Made by a program: the position numbers and the translations under genes
Shown: positions 34,155 through 42,090 of the stretch, piece after piece
Numbering within the stretch: the first letter of the stretch is position 1
Layout of the letters: each line of letters starts with the position of its first letter
The notes under the pieces: generated by a model
Database searches by the model: none
Seen by the model: the letters and a program-made list of their open reading frames with translations, nothing else
What the model was told of the DNA's origin: nothing
Assembly (NCBI GenBank): GCA_965262365.1
Contig: OZ253541.1
Location: 2,666,001 to 2,730,000, forward strand
Direction: 5' to 3'
DNA: 64,000 nt
Origin: UBA6522 sp965262365
GTDB taxonomy: Bacteria; Pseudomonadota; Gammaproteobacteria; Steroidobacterales; Rariloculaceae

Positions 34155-36566
34155 CTAAAATGCGTTGCCGACCGTGAACTGGAATTCCTCCGTCCGGTCG
34201 CCCCAGAACCGGTCCGTTTCCTCGTCCGCATTCAGCGGCAATCCGTAACTGAATCTCAGCAATCCCAGCGGTGCCAGCCATTCTACAGCGATTCCGACCG
34301 AATGTTTGAGCCGTTCCGCCGCAAAGTCGTAGCTGACCTGATCCCCCAGGCGATCGTAGAACGTCACACCGCCCGTGTGAAATACGTTGCCGACATCGTA
34401 GAACAGTGCGGCGCGAGCCGAGGTCGCAAACCGTTCGGGCAGCGGGAAGACCAGTTCGAACTGGTTGGCGATCAGCAGGTTGCCGCCGTGGGGATTGGAC
34501 AGCGAGTCGCGCGGCCCGAGCCAGCTTTCCCTGTAGCCCCTGACCGTACCCGGGCCACCGCCGTAGAAATATCGGTAAGGCGGCAGCGCCAGGGTTTCTT
34601 CCCCATAGGGCTCGCCCAGCGCCAGTTCGGAATTGAGCTTGAGCATCCACGCACCGAATAGCGGGATGTACTGGGTATAGTCCAGCGAGGCGATGTAGTA
34701 CTCGACCTCGCTGCCCGGAATGGAGGCGCTCAAATTGGCGCCCAGGCGCAGACCGCGGGTGGGAAAGATGAACCGATTGCGGGAGTCAAACGACCAGCCC
34801 AGGGCGAGATCGAGGGTCTCCACCGTCGTCCCGAAATATTGCCCCCCGTCAATGGTAAAGGGGTTTCCGTGATTGCGGACCCATTCACTGGCTTGCTGCG
34901 AGCTGTAGAAGCCGGTCACCATCTGCGCCTGGGATGCGGAGAGCCCGAAGCGCAGGTACTGCATCTCGGTCACCGGATAGGACCAGTCCGCGCCGGCAGT
35001 GATGGTCTGCGTGGAGAAGTCCGATGTGGCCGACGTGAATTGCCTGATGTCCCGAAATGAAAGCGACAACGTGCGCGACAACTCGTCGATGGTTCGATAC
35101 GGATCGGTGAAATTCAGGCTGTAGACCTTGAAGAATTCGCCGCCGCTCAGATCCACTCCGACACGGTTTCCGGTGCCCATGAAATTGGAATGGACGAAGT
35201 TGCCGTTGAGTTGGAGCCCGTAATACTCGGAATAACCGATGCCGCCGCCGAATTGGCCCGGTAATCCCTCCTCGACCTCAAAATTGATGTCCACCAGGTC
35301 CGGAGAACCGGGTACGCCCACCGTCTCGAATTCCACCGACTCGATGTAGGCCAGTCGTTGCAGGCGAACCTTTGATCGCTCCAGTTGCGCGTTGGAAAGA
35401 TAGGACCCTTCCAGTTGCCGCATTTCCCGTCGAAATACTTCGTCGTTGACGCTGTCGGCGCCGTTGAAGTTGATCCGGCGCACGTAGACGCGGTTCCTGG
35501 GATCCACGAAAAAGGTGATCGAAACCTCCTTGGTCTCTTCATCCAATTCGGGCACCGCCTGAACCTGGGCGAAGCCGTACCCGTCCTGACCGAGGCGCAG
35601 CGTCAGGTATTCTTCGCTGAGCGCGATCACCTGTTGGGAGAACAATTGTCCGGGCTGAGCGTAGATCAGCGACCGGAGTTCCGCTTCGGGCACGACCATA
35701 TCGCCGGCCAACTGGACATCGGAAATGGTGTAACGGTCACCTTCGGAGATGTTGACCGTGACGAATATGTCCTGTTTGTCAGGCGATATGGCAACCTGGA
35801 CACTCTCCCAGCGGAAGTCCGCAAAACCACGGTCCATGTAGAAGGAACGCAGCGATTCCAGGTCACCCTCCAGCGCCTCCTTGGAATAGCGGTCGTCATT
35901 CCGGATGAAGGACAACCAATTCCCGGTGCTGAGTTCGAAATCCCCGAGAATCTCCCTGTCGGTGAAGCTGGTGTTGCCGACAAGGTTGATTTGACGAATC
36001 TTGGCGCGAGCGCCCTCTTCGATCTCGATTGCTACGCGTACGGTGTTATCCGCCAAATTCTCCTCTATGGGCGTATCCACGCTGACACCGTATCGGCCCC
36101 GGCTGTAGTATTGCTCCAGCAGAAACTGCCTGACTTCCTCCAGCACCGACCGGTCGAAGACCTTGCCGCGGGTCAATCCGACCTGACGCAGCGACTCCTC
36201 CAGGTCCTCCGTCTTGATCTCGTCGTTCCCTTCAATGGTGAACTCCTCGATCGAGGGCCTCTCCAGAACAGCGATGACCAGCGTGTCGGCGTCCCGGCGG
36301 AATTCGACGTCCTGAAAGAATCCCGTCGAGTACAACGCCCGGATGGACTCCTGAACGCGCTGCTCGGTGACGGTGTCACCGATATTCAACGGCAGGTAGT
36401 TGTAGATTGTGCCCGTGGAAATCCGTTGCGCACCATCGACCTCGAAGTTTCGCACCACCCACGTGTCAAACGTCTGGGCCCGGGCGCCATTGAGCGCCAG
36501 CACCAGCACCGCCACGGCGACCATTCGCACCGTCGTTCTCAATCCAAAAACGTCCAACGTATTCAT
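34155..36566 (-). CDS. bamA: outer membrane protein assembly factor BamA
   Basis: An 803-residue Omp85 protein that inserts barrels into the outer membrane. Signal peptide 1-30, five POTRA domains over about residues 32-425, and a 16-strand barrel to the C-terminal Phe. The conserved VRGY lid motif is at about residues 675-678 (GGPGTVRGYRES). The ATG overlaps the rseP stop as ATGA, coupling the two. Part of the segment downstream of the sigma-E-like promoter. Confidence 0.99.
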   Translation of the reverse strand: MNTLDVFGLRTTVRMVAVAVLVLALNGARAQTFDTWVVRNFEVDGAQRISTGTIYNYLPLNIGDTVTEQRVQESIRALYSTGFFQDVEFRRDADTLVIAVLERPSIEEFTIEGNDEIKTEDLEESLRQVGLTRGKVFDRSVLEEVRQFLLEQYYSRGRYGVSVDTPIEENLADNTVRVAIEIEEGARAKIRQINLVGNTSFTDREILGDFELSTGNWLSFIRNDDRYSKEALEGDLESLRSFYMDRGFADFRWESVQVAISPDKQDIFVTVNISEGDRYTISDVQLAGDMVVPEAELRSLIYAQPGQLFSQQVIALSEEYLTLRLGQDGYGFAQVQAVPELDEETKEVSITFFVDPRNRVYVRRINFNGADSVNDEVFRREMRQLEGSYLSNAQLERSKVRLQRLAYIESVEFETVGVPGSPDLVDINFEVEEGLPGQFGGGIGYSEYYGLQLNGNFVHSNFMGTGNRVGVDLSGGEFFKVYSLNFTDPYRTIDELSRTLSLSFRDIRQFTSATSDFSTQTITAGADWSYPVTEMQYLRFGLSASQAQMVTGFYSSQQASEWVRNHGNPFTIDGGQYFGTTVETLDLALGWSFDSRNRFIFPTRGLRLGANLSASIPGSEVEYYIASLDYTQYIPLFGAWMLKLNSELALGEPYGEETLALPPYRYFYGGGPGTVRGYRESWLGPRDSLSNPHGGNLLIANQFELVFPLPERFATSARAALFYDVGNVFHTGGVTFYDRLGDQVSYDFAAERLKHSVGIAVEWLAPLGLLRFSYGLPLNADEETDRFWGDRTEEFQFTVGNAF

Positions 36567-37987
36567 GTACCAAAAATCCTGGACAAGTCATTATAGAAGG
36601 CAAAGCTCATCAACACGAAAAGCATTACCAAACCCAGTTGCTGGCCAATGAGCAACGATCGCTCCGAGACAGGCGATCCCTTGACCCATTCGACTACCTG
36701 GTAGGCGATCTGGCCGCCATCCAGCAATGGCACCGGCAGCAGGTTCAGGATCCCCAGGCTGACGCTGACGATGGCCAGAAAGCGCAGGATCTCGGTAAGC
36801 CCGGCACGGGCACTGTCGCCCGCAAACGCGGCAATTGACAGCGGTCCGCTGATGTTGCGAACGGATACGTCGCCAACAACCATGCGCCCGAGCATTCGCA
36901 AGGTCAACGCGCTCATCTCCCAGGTCTTGGCGATGCCCCTGGAAACCGATTCGAGCGCACCGTAACGCTGCTCTACATACAGATCGGCACCGGCCCCTAT
37001 GTAGCCGATCGCCGGCCCGCCCTGTTCCAGGCTACCGATCTCCAGCGTCACGCTCCGTTCCTGCCCGCCCTGTTCCAGCCTGCCGATCGCCAGCCTCAGT
37101 CTCCGTTCCTGCCCATCGCGCTGGACAAGCACGGATACCGTCGTATCGGGACGTGCGCGAATGAACTCCACCCACGTCGCCCAATTGTCGATGGGCTCAC
37201 CGTCCGCACTCAGAAGCCGATCGCCCCGAAGAAAACCGGCCCGTTCCGCGGGACCGTCAGGCAAAAGCGCCCCGATTACCGGTGGCAGAGCACCGGGGGA
37301 AAACCCCAACCCATCCCACAGGGCCTCCGGTTCGGTCAGTTCCGCCTGCCGTCCGCGGACGTCGAGTTCCACCGCTCGGGCGTGGCCGTCCGCGCCTTCC
37401 ACGGACATGTCGATGCGTCCGTCCGTCAAGAGTTCGTCGAGAATCGCAAAGGTGACGGATTCCCAATTGGGCGTTGGCTGCCCGCCGACAGCCAGTATCT
37501 CGTCATATTCAGCCAACCCTGCGAGTTCCGCCGTTGAACCCGGAGCGATATCGCCGACAAAGGCCTTGAGGCTGGGCACGCCGGTAACGAACATGAGCCA
37601 ATAGGCCAGGATGGCAAACAGGAAGTTGAATCCCGGGCCGGCGGCGAGAACGGCAATGCGGTGCGGAATCGGGCGACGATTGAAGGCCATGTGCCGCTCG
37701 GCGGCAGGAACGGGCCCCTCCCGCTCATCCAGCAGTTTCACGTAGCCGCCAAGCGGAATGCTCGACAACCAGTACTCTGTCGCTGCAGGCTCCGGTGCGC
37801 CGGGAACGGCGAGGCTGGAGGGCGTGCGCCCCTTCCATCGATACAGCGGCTTGCCGAATCCGACCGAGAATCGCAGAACCTTGAACCCAAGGCCCCGTGC
37901 CACGACGAAGTGACCATACTCGTGGAACGTCACAAGTATGCCGATCGTGACGATAAACGCCGCAATCGCAAGAAGCACCTCGATCAT
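36563..37987 (-). CDS. rseP: RIP zinc metalloprotease RseP (site-2 protease)
   Basis: An intramembrane protease that cuts RseA and releases sigma E. From ATG 37987 it has 474 residues. HEYGH is at residues 22-26 in the first membrane segment, the third metal ligand in NLLPVPLLDGGQI near the C-terminus, and two PDZ domains lie between. It is about 25 residues longer than the E. coli protein, partly because of a 16-residue tandem duplication in the second PDZ region. A TTG at 37993 would add two residues. dxr, often just upstream, is absent. Confidence 0.97.
   Translation of the reverse strand: MIEVLLAIAAFIVTIGILVTFHEYGHFVVARGLGFKVLRFSVGFGKPLYRWKGRTPSSLAVPGAPEPAATEYWLSSIPLGGYVKLLDEREGPVPAAERHMAFNRRPIPHRIAVLAAGPGFNFLFAILAYWLMFVTGVPSLKAFVGDIAPGSTAELAGLAEYDEILAVGGQPTPNWESVTFAILDELLTDGRIDMSVEGADGHARAVELDVRGRQAELTEPEALWDGLGFSPGALPPVIGALLPDGPAERAGFLRGDRLLSADGEPIDNWATWVEFIRARPDTTVSVLVQRDGQERRLRLAIGRLEQGGQERSVTLEIGSLEQGGPAIGYIGAGADLYVEQRYGALESVSRGIAKTWEMSALTLRMLGRMVVGDVSVRNISGPLSIAAFAGDSARAGLTEILRFLAIVSVSLGILNLLPVPLLDGGQIAYQVVEWVKGSPVSERSLLIGQQLGLVMLFVLMSFAFYNDLSRIFGT
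37015..37110. repeat. rseP: 48-bp in-frame tandem duplication inside rseP
   Basis: Two adjacent copies (37015-37062 and 37063-37110) with the same 48-bp period encode GQERRLRLAIGRLEQG and GQERSVTLEIGSLEQG. They share long identical stretches at each end and diverge in the middle. The unit keeps the frame and lengthens a beta region of the second PDZ domain. Confidence 0.85.
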
Positions 37988-38053
37988 CTGCAATTCACCC
38001 CCGGTCGGTCCACCTTGGCCGACGCCGGACTGCCAACGCGCCCGAGCACGACT

Positions 38054-38082
38054 ATTCTAACCGCCACGTGCCGACTTCCCAA
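38054..38082 (-). promoter_or_regulatory. sigma-70-like promoter upstream of rseP
   Basis: On the minus strand TTGGGA (38082-38077) is followed after exactly 17 bases by TAGAAT (38059-38054). It lies in the non-coding gap between cdsA and rseP and would start transcription near 38047. Confidence 0.55.
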
Positions 38083-38086
38083 TAGT

Positions 38087-38114
38087 TCAGACCGTCGCGG
38101 CAGCCACGGGTTCC
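38087..38114 (-). promoter_or_regulatory. sigma-E-like promoter upstream of rseP-bamA-skp-lpxD
   Basis: On the minus strand GGAACCC (38114-38108) is followed after exactly 16 bases by TCTGA (38091-38087). This closely matches the classical sigma-E (RpoE) pattern GAACTT-N16-TCTGA. It sits directly upstream of rseP. In E. coli the rseP-bamA-skp-lpxD segment is in the sigma-E regulon, which supports the call. Confidence 0.6.
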
Positions 38115-38122
38115 GAGTCGAT

Positions 38123-38926
38123 TCAACCGGTGATACCCGCAGCAACCAGCCCGAAAACGAAAATCGGTGCGGCAGCGACCAGACCGTCGATCCGGTCCAG
38201 TATCCCTCCGTGGCCGGGAAGCATCCAGCCGCTGTCCTTTACGCTGATGTTGCGTTTGAGCATGCTCACCGTGAGGTCGCCAACAACGGACACCAGCGCT
38301 GCCGCAACGCTTATGGCGACAAACGTTCCGGCGGGCAGATCCAGCAACTGGCCGGCCGAAAAGGCAAACAACGTTGCCAGCGCCACGCCGCCGATCACGC
38401 CTTCCCAGGTCTTGGCGGGGCTTACGCGGGGAGCCAGTTTGACGCGCCCCCAGTTACCGCCGACGAAGTGGCCGCCTACATCCGCTGCCCACACGATCAA
38501 CATGATGCTGAGTGTCAGGCTGGGTCCCTGGTCCGCATTGGCGTGCAGATAGGTCAACAGAAACCAGGCGGGAAACAGCGCCAGCGGCCCGGTTGCTCCG
38601 ACCAGGTACAGCGGAATGCGCCGCGGATGAATACGCAGTCCAAGCGCCGCAAGCCCCCACCAGCAGACCGCGACGGCCATGATCGTGTTGGCCGTCCAGC
38701 CGCGATCCAGCCCCCACCTCGCCATGGCCAGCATCAACAGGGCAAAGGCCGAAAGATAGACCCACCGCGCGATCCCGCTCAGGCGAGTCAGCCCGGCCCA
38801 CTCCCAGACACCGCCCAGACAGAACAGGCCGATTATCAGGGCCACGGCCCAGGTGGGAAGGTAAAGCACAGTGACCGTCATGCCGCCGGCCAGCACAAGC
38901 GCCGTGATGACGCGTGTTTTCAGCAC
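38123..38926 (-). CDS. cdsA: phosphatidate cytidylyltransferase
   Basis: A 267-residue inner-membrane enzyme that makes CDP-diacylglycerol from phosphatidic acid and CTP. It has about seven or eight membrane helices and the CdsA signature near the C-terminus (SVVGDLTVSMLKRNISVKDSGWMLPGHGGILDRIDG). GTG 38926 follows AGGGGCGAG and overlaps the uppS stop by seven bases; the longer in-frame extension lies within uppS and is not membrane-like. Standard uppS-cdsA order. Confidence 0.97.
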   Translation of the reverse strand: MLKTRVITALVLAGGMTVTVLYLPTWAVALIIGLFCLGGVWEWAGLTRLSGIARWVYLSAFALLMLAMARWGLDRGWTANTIMAVAVCWWGLAALGLRIHPRRIPLYLVGATGPLALFPAWFLLTYLHANADQGPSLTLSIMLIVWAADVGGHFVGGNWGRVKLAPRVSPAKTWEGVIGGVALATLFAFSAGQLLDLPAGTFVAISVAAALVSVVGDLTVSMLKRNISVKDSGWMLPGHGGILDRIDGLVAAAPIFVFGLVAAGITG

Positions 38927-39678
38927 GTGCTCGCCCCTATCTGCTGCGCTGTGCGGCCAAACCGGCGCTGGCAGTTGCCGTAATAGGCAATTGCCCGGTC
39001 CAGTTCCTCGGCGCTGAAGTCCGGCCAGAGCAGATCGGAAAAGTACAGCTCGCTGTAGGCCAGACTCCACAACAGGAAATTGCTGATTCGCCGGTCGCTG
39101 CCGGTACGGATCAACAGGTCCACATCCGGGATTCGTGCCATCTCCAACTCCGCGGCGAATCGCTCCCTATCGATCTCTTCCGGATCGAGCGTGCCCGACG
39201 CAGCCTGGCGAGCCAGACTGCGGGCGGCGTTGACCAGGTCCCCGCGACCCCCGTACGCCACCGCCACCGACAATTCCAGCCGATAATTGCCGCTGGTGCG
39301 AATTTCCGCGGCGCGCATGGAACGTCGGAGATCGGGGTTGAGACGGTGACTCTCACCCATGAAGCAAAGCCGAACGTCCTGCTCATCCAACTCGGCCACC
39401 TCCCGGTTCAAGGCCTCCAGGAACAGGGACATGAGACCACGAATCTCCTCCTTTGGGCGATTCCAGTTTTCGCTGGAAAACGCAAATAATGTGAGGTACC
39501 TGATCCCCAGTTCGGCGCAGCATTCGACAGCCGTGCGCACGGGCTTGATTCCGTGCCGATGACCCGCCCGGCGGGGCATGCCCCGTTTCTCCGCCCATCG
39601 ACCGTTGCCGTCCATGATCACGGCCACGTGTTGCGGAATGCGGGCATCAGCCATCGAAGTGCGTGCCGATGCGACCAT
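38920..39678 (-). CDS. uppS: undecaprenyl diphosphate synthase
   Basis: A 252-residue cis-prenyltransferase that extends farnesyl diphosphate to the C55 wall carrier. The catalytic Asp is in HVAVIMDGNGRWAEKRG (Asp23), with FAFSSENWNRP and the C-terminal RTGSDRRISNFLLWSLAYSEL segment. The ATG overlaps the frr stop as TGATG; ATG 39654 (MADARIPQ) is an alternative. dxr, which separates frr and uppS in E. coli, is absent. Confidence 0.98.
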   Translation of the reverse strand: MVASARTSMADARIPQHVAVIMDGNGRWAEKRGMPRRAGHRHGIKPVRTAVECCAELGIRYLTLFAFSSENWNRPKEEIRGLMSLFLEALNREVAELDEQDVRLCFMGESHRLNPDLRRSMRAAEIRTSGNYRLELSVAVAYGGRGDLVNAARSLARQAASGTLDPEEIDRERFAAELEMARIPDVDLLIRTGSDRRISNFLLWSLAYSELYFSDLLWPDFSAEELDRAIAYYGNCQRRFGRTAQQIGASTC

Positions 39679-40235
39679 CAGAACTCCATGATTTCCTTTT
39701 CCTTCTCGAGCAACAGTTCATCCATGGCCGCAATATAGCGGTCGGTCAACTTCTGCACATCTTCGTAGGCGCGGTGTTGATCGTCCTCCGTGATCATCTT
39801 CTCGGCCAGCAGGTCCTTGACATCGCTCAGGATATCCCGGCGAATGTTGCGTACGGCGACGCGAGCGATCTCGGTCTCGTGACGTACGACGCGGACCATG
39901 TCCCGGCGCCGTTCTTCGGTCATGGGCGGCAAGGGTACCCGGATGACCACACCGGCCGTTACCGGTGTCAGTCCAAGGTCGGAATTGATGATCGCCCTCT
40001 CCACCGCGGAAACCATCTGCTTTTCCCAGGGAGAAACCACGAGGGTCCTTGCATCCTCGACGGCGACAGTCGCTGTCTGGTTGATTGGGACCCGCGTGCC
40101 GTAGTACTCGACGGTGATGTGTTCCAGCAAGCCGGTATGGGCGCGGCCGGTGCGCAGGCGCTTGAAGTCCCCCCTGAGCGCCTCGACGCTCTTGCGCATG
40201 CGTAATTCGCCGTGTTGCTGGAGTTCGTCAATCAT
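39678..40235 (-). CDS. frr: ribosome recycling factor
   Basis: A 185-residue two-domain factor that splits post-termination ribosomes with EF-G. The three-helix bundle and the beta domain are seen in LRTGRAHTGLLEHITVEYYGT, ATVAVEDARTLVVSPWEKQM and RVPLPPMTEERRRDMVRVVR. It overlaps the end of pyrH by eight bases and the start of uppS. Standard rpsB-tsf-pyrH-frr order. Confidence 0.98.
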   Translation of the reverse strand: MIDELQQHGELRMRKSVEALRGDFKRLRTGRAHTGLLEHITVEYYGTRVPINQTATVAVEDARTLVVSPWEKQMVSAVERAIINSDLGLTPVTAGVVIRVPLPPMTEERRRDMVRVVRHETEIARVAVRNIRRDILSDVKDLLAEKMITEDDQHRAYEDVQKLTDRYIAAMDELLLEKEKEIMEF

Positions 40236-40980
40236 TGCCGGTACCCGTCTGCGGCAGGTCGTTGACTACCGCCGTACCAAGGGTCTCGCCCCGGACCAGG
40301 CGCACCAGGTCGCCGGCGTTGGCCAGGTTGAACACCACCAGCGGCAGGTTATTGTCCCGGCACATCACGACCGCAGTGGCATCCATGACATTCAGCTTGT
40401 CGGCCAGCACCCGATCGAACGACAATCCGTCGTAGCGAACCGCGCGCGGGTCCTTCAGAGGGTCAGCCGAGTAGACACCGTCCACCTTGGTCGCCTTGAT
40501 CAGCACATCCGCGCCGATCTCGATAGCTCGCAGGCTTGCGGCGGTATCGGTCGTGAAGAAGGGGTTGCCGGTGCCGGCGGCGAAGATCACCACGCGACCG
40601 CGCTCCAGGTGGCGGATGGCGCGCCGGCGGATATAGTCCTCGCAGACTTCATTTATCTGAATGGCGGACATCACCCGGGCAACCGCGCCCACGCATTCGA
40701 GGGCATCCTGCAGGGCGAGCGCGTTGATCACTGTAGCCAGCATACCCATCTGGTCGCCGGTAACCCTGTCCATGCCGCCTTCGGCAAGGCCCGCTCCGCG
40801 AAAAATGTTGCCGCCGCCGATGACCAGTCCGACCTCGACATTCAGCGACTGCACTTCCACGACTTCGGCGGCGATACGCCGAATGACGGCGGGATCGATG
40901 CCGTATTCCTGGGAACCCAGTAACGCCTCGCCGCTGAGCTTGAGCAGAATCCGATTGTAGGCTGGCGACGCTTGCCCCAT
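40228..40980 (-). CDS. pyrH: UMP kinase
   Basis: A 250-residue hexameric kinase of the amino-acid kinase fold that makes UDP from UMP. Signatures are RILLKLSGEALLGSQEYGID at the N-terminus, EVGLVIGGGNIFRG, the DQMGMLATVINALALQDAL region, and VIFAAGTGNPFFTTDTAASLRA. Separated from tsf by a 223-base gap holding a long inverted repeat. Confidence 0.98.
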   Translation of the reverse strand: MGQASPAYNRILLKLSGEALLGSQEYGIDPAVIRRIAAEVVEVQSLNVEVGLVIGGGNIFRGAGLAEGGMDRVTGDQMGMLATVINALALQDALECVGAVARVMSAIQINEVCEDYIRRRAIRHLERGRVVIFAAGTGNPFFTTDTAASLRAIEIGADVLIKATKVDGVYSADPLKDPRAVRYDGLSFDRVLADKLNVMDATAVVMCRDNNLPLVVFNLANAGDLVRLVRGETLGTAVVNDLPQTGTGND

Positions 40981-41046
40981 TCGTTATCCTTCTTCAACAC
41001 ACCGGAACACCGCCGGCCGGTGCCCCGACGCTATTGTACGGCCTGG

Positions 41047-41110
41047 GGGCCTGCGCCGTAGGAAATCGCGGCTGCAAATTCGCTATCGCGATTTCCTGCG
41101 GCGCAGGCCC
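41047..41110. repeat. long inverted repeat (24-bp arms) between tsf and pyrH
   Basis: Left arm 41047-41070 and right arm 41087-41110 are complementary at 23 of 24 positions around a 16-base loop (41071-41086), and pairing extends a few bases further. The RNA would form a very stable hairpin. No T-tract follows on either side, so it is not a classical intrinsic terminator. It could be an attenuator, an RNA-processing site or a repetitive palindrome. I saw no second copy in this window. Confidence 0.85.
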
Positions 41111-41203
41111 CTGGCCCGCGCATCTCACCAATCGGCAAAGGCCGCCGCCGCGAAGTGCGTCGGTGGAATCGCGGGCCAAGTGGATCGAACCGCTATTCTC
41201 AAG

Positions 41204-42079
41204 CTAGTGCAGGGACGCCTGCTCCCTGACTTCCCTTGCGAAATCGACCTCGCGTTTTTCGATCCCCTCGCCCACTTCAAAGCGGAGAAACTGGACAACC
41301 TTTGCGCCGCTCTGCGACAGCAGATCGCGAACCTGCTTGTCGGGATCCTTTACGAAGGCCTGCGACGTCAGGGTTACGGCGTCAAATTGCTTCCGGAGGC
41401 GTCCCTCCACCATTCTGGTGACAATGTGGGGCGGCTTGCCCTCCTTTTCGGCCTGAACCGCAAGAATTTCACGTTCCTTGGCAAGCTCCGCTTCCGGGAT
41501 GTCGTCCCAACTGACGTAACGAGGTGACATTGCCGCGACCTGCATGGCCAGATCCCTGGCCAGGCCCACCGTGCCACCCTGCATTTCGACCAGGGATCCG
41601 ATGCGTCCGTGATGGGAGTAGGCACCGATCACGTCGTTGCTCGAGACAACTTCGAAACGGCGAACGGAAATGTTTTCACCAATCTTGGCGATCAGTTCCC
41701 GGCGCAAGGTCTCGACACTCTCGCCGCCTATTTCCATGGCGAGGAGATCCTCGACATCCGCCGGCGCCCGACTCAGGACGATTTCGACAAGGGACTCCGC
41801 GAAATTCGCGAAATTCCGGTCCTTGGCGACAAAGTCCGTTTCGCAGTTGATCTCAAGGACCGCACAGCGATTGCCGCCTTCGTTCTCGCGCAACAGCACG
41901 ACGCCCTGTTGCGCCACTCGTGCCGCCTTGCGGTCGGCCTTGGCCTGCCCGGCCTTGCGCAAGAAATCCGCCGCCCGATCCAGGTCTCCGTCGACCTCGG
42001 TGAGCGCCCGCTTGCAATCCATCATTCCGGCGCCGGTTCGCTCCCGGAGTTCCTTGACCAATGCTGCTGTAATCGGCAT
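41204..42079 (-). CDS. tsf: translation elongation factor Ts
   Basis: A 291-residue guanine nucleotide exchange factor for EF-Tu. The N-terminal UBA-like module is conserved (ALVKELRERTGAGMMDCKRAL), then the core with EINCETDFVAKDRNF and the dimerisation domain with QVAAMSPRYVSWDDIP. Full length. Eleven bases downstream of rpsB. Confidence 0.99.
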   Translation of the reverse strand: MPITAALVKELRERTGAGMMDCKRALTEVDGDLDRAADFLRKAGQAKADRKAARVAQQGVVLLRENEGGNRCAVLEINCETDFVAKDRNFANFAESLVEIVLSRAPADVEDLLAMEIGGESVETLRRELIAKIGENISVRRFEVVSSNDVIGAYSHHGRIGSLVEMQGGTVGLARDLAMQVAAMSPRYVSWDDIPEAELAKEREILAVQAEKEGKPPHIVTRMVEGRLRKQFDAVTLTSQAFVKDPDKQVRDLLSQSGAKVVQFLRFEVGEGIEKREVDFAREVREQASLH

Positions 42080-42090
42080 TACGTAATCCT

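Noticed and set aside
41047..41110. Intrinsic terminator at the tsf-pyrH hairpin
   Set aside because: The stem is strong, but no run of T follows on the transcribed strand, and pyrH-frr lie downstream in the operon; reported as an unexplained hairpin instead.
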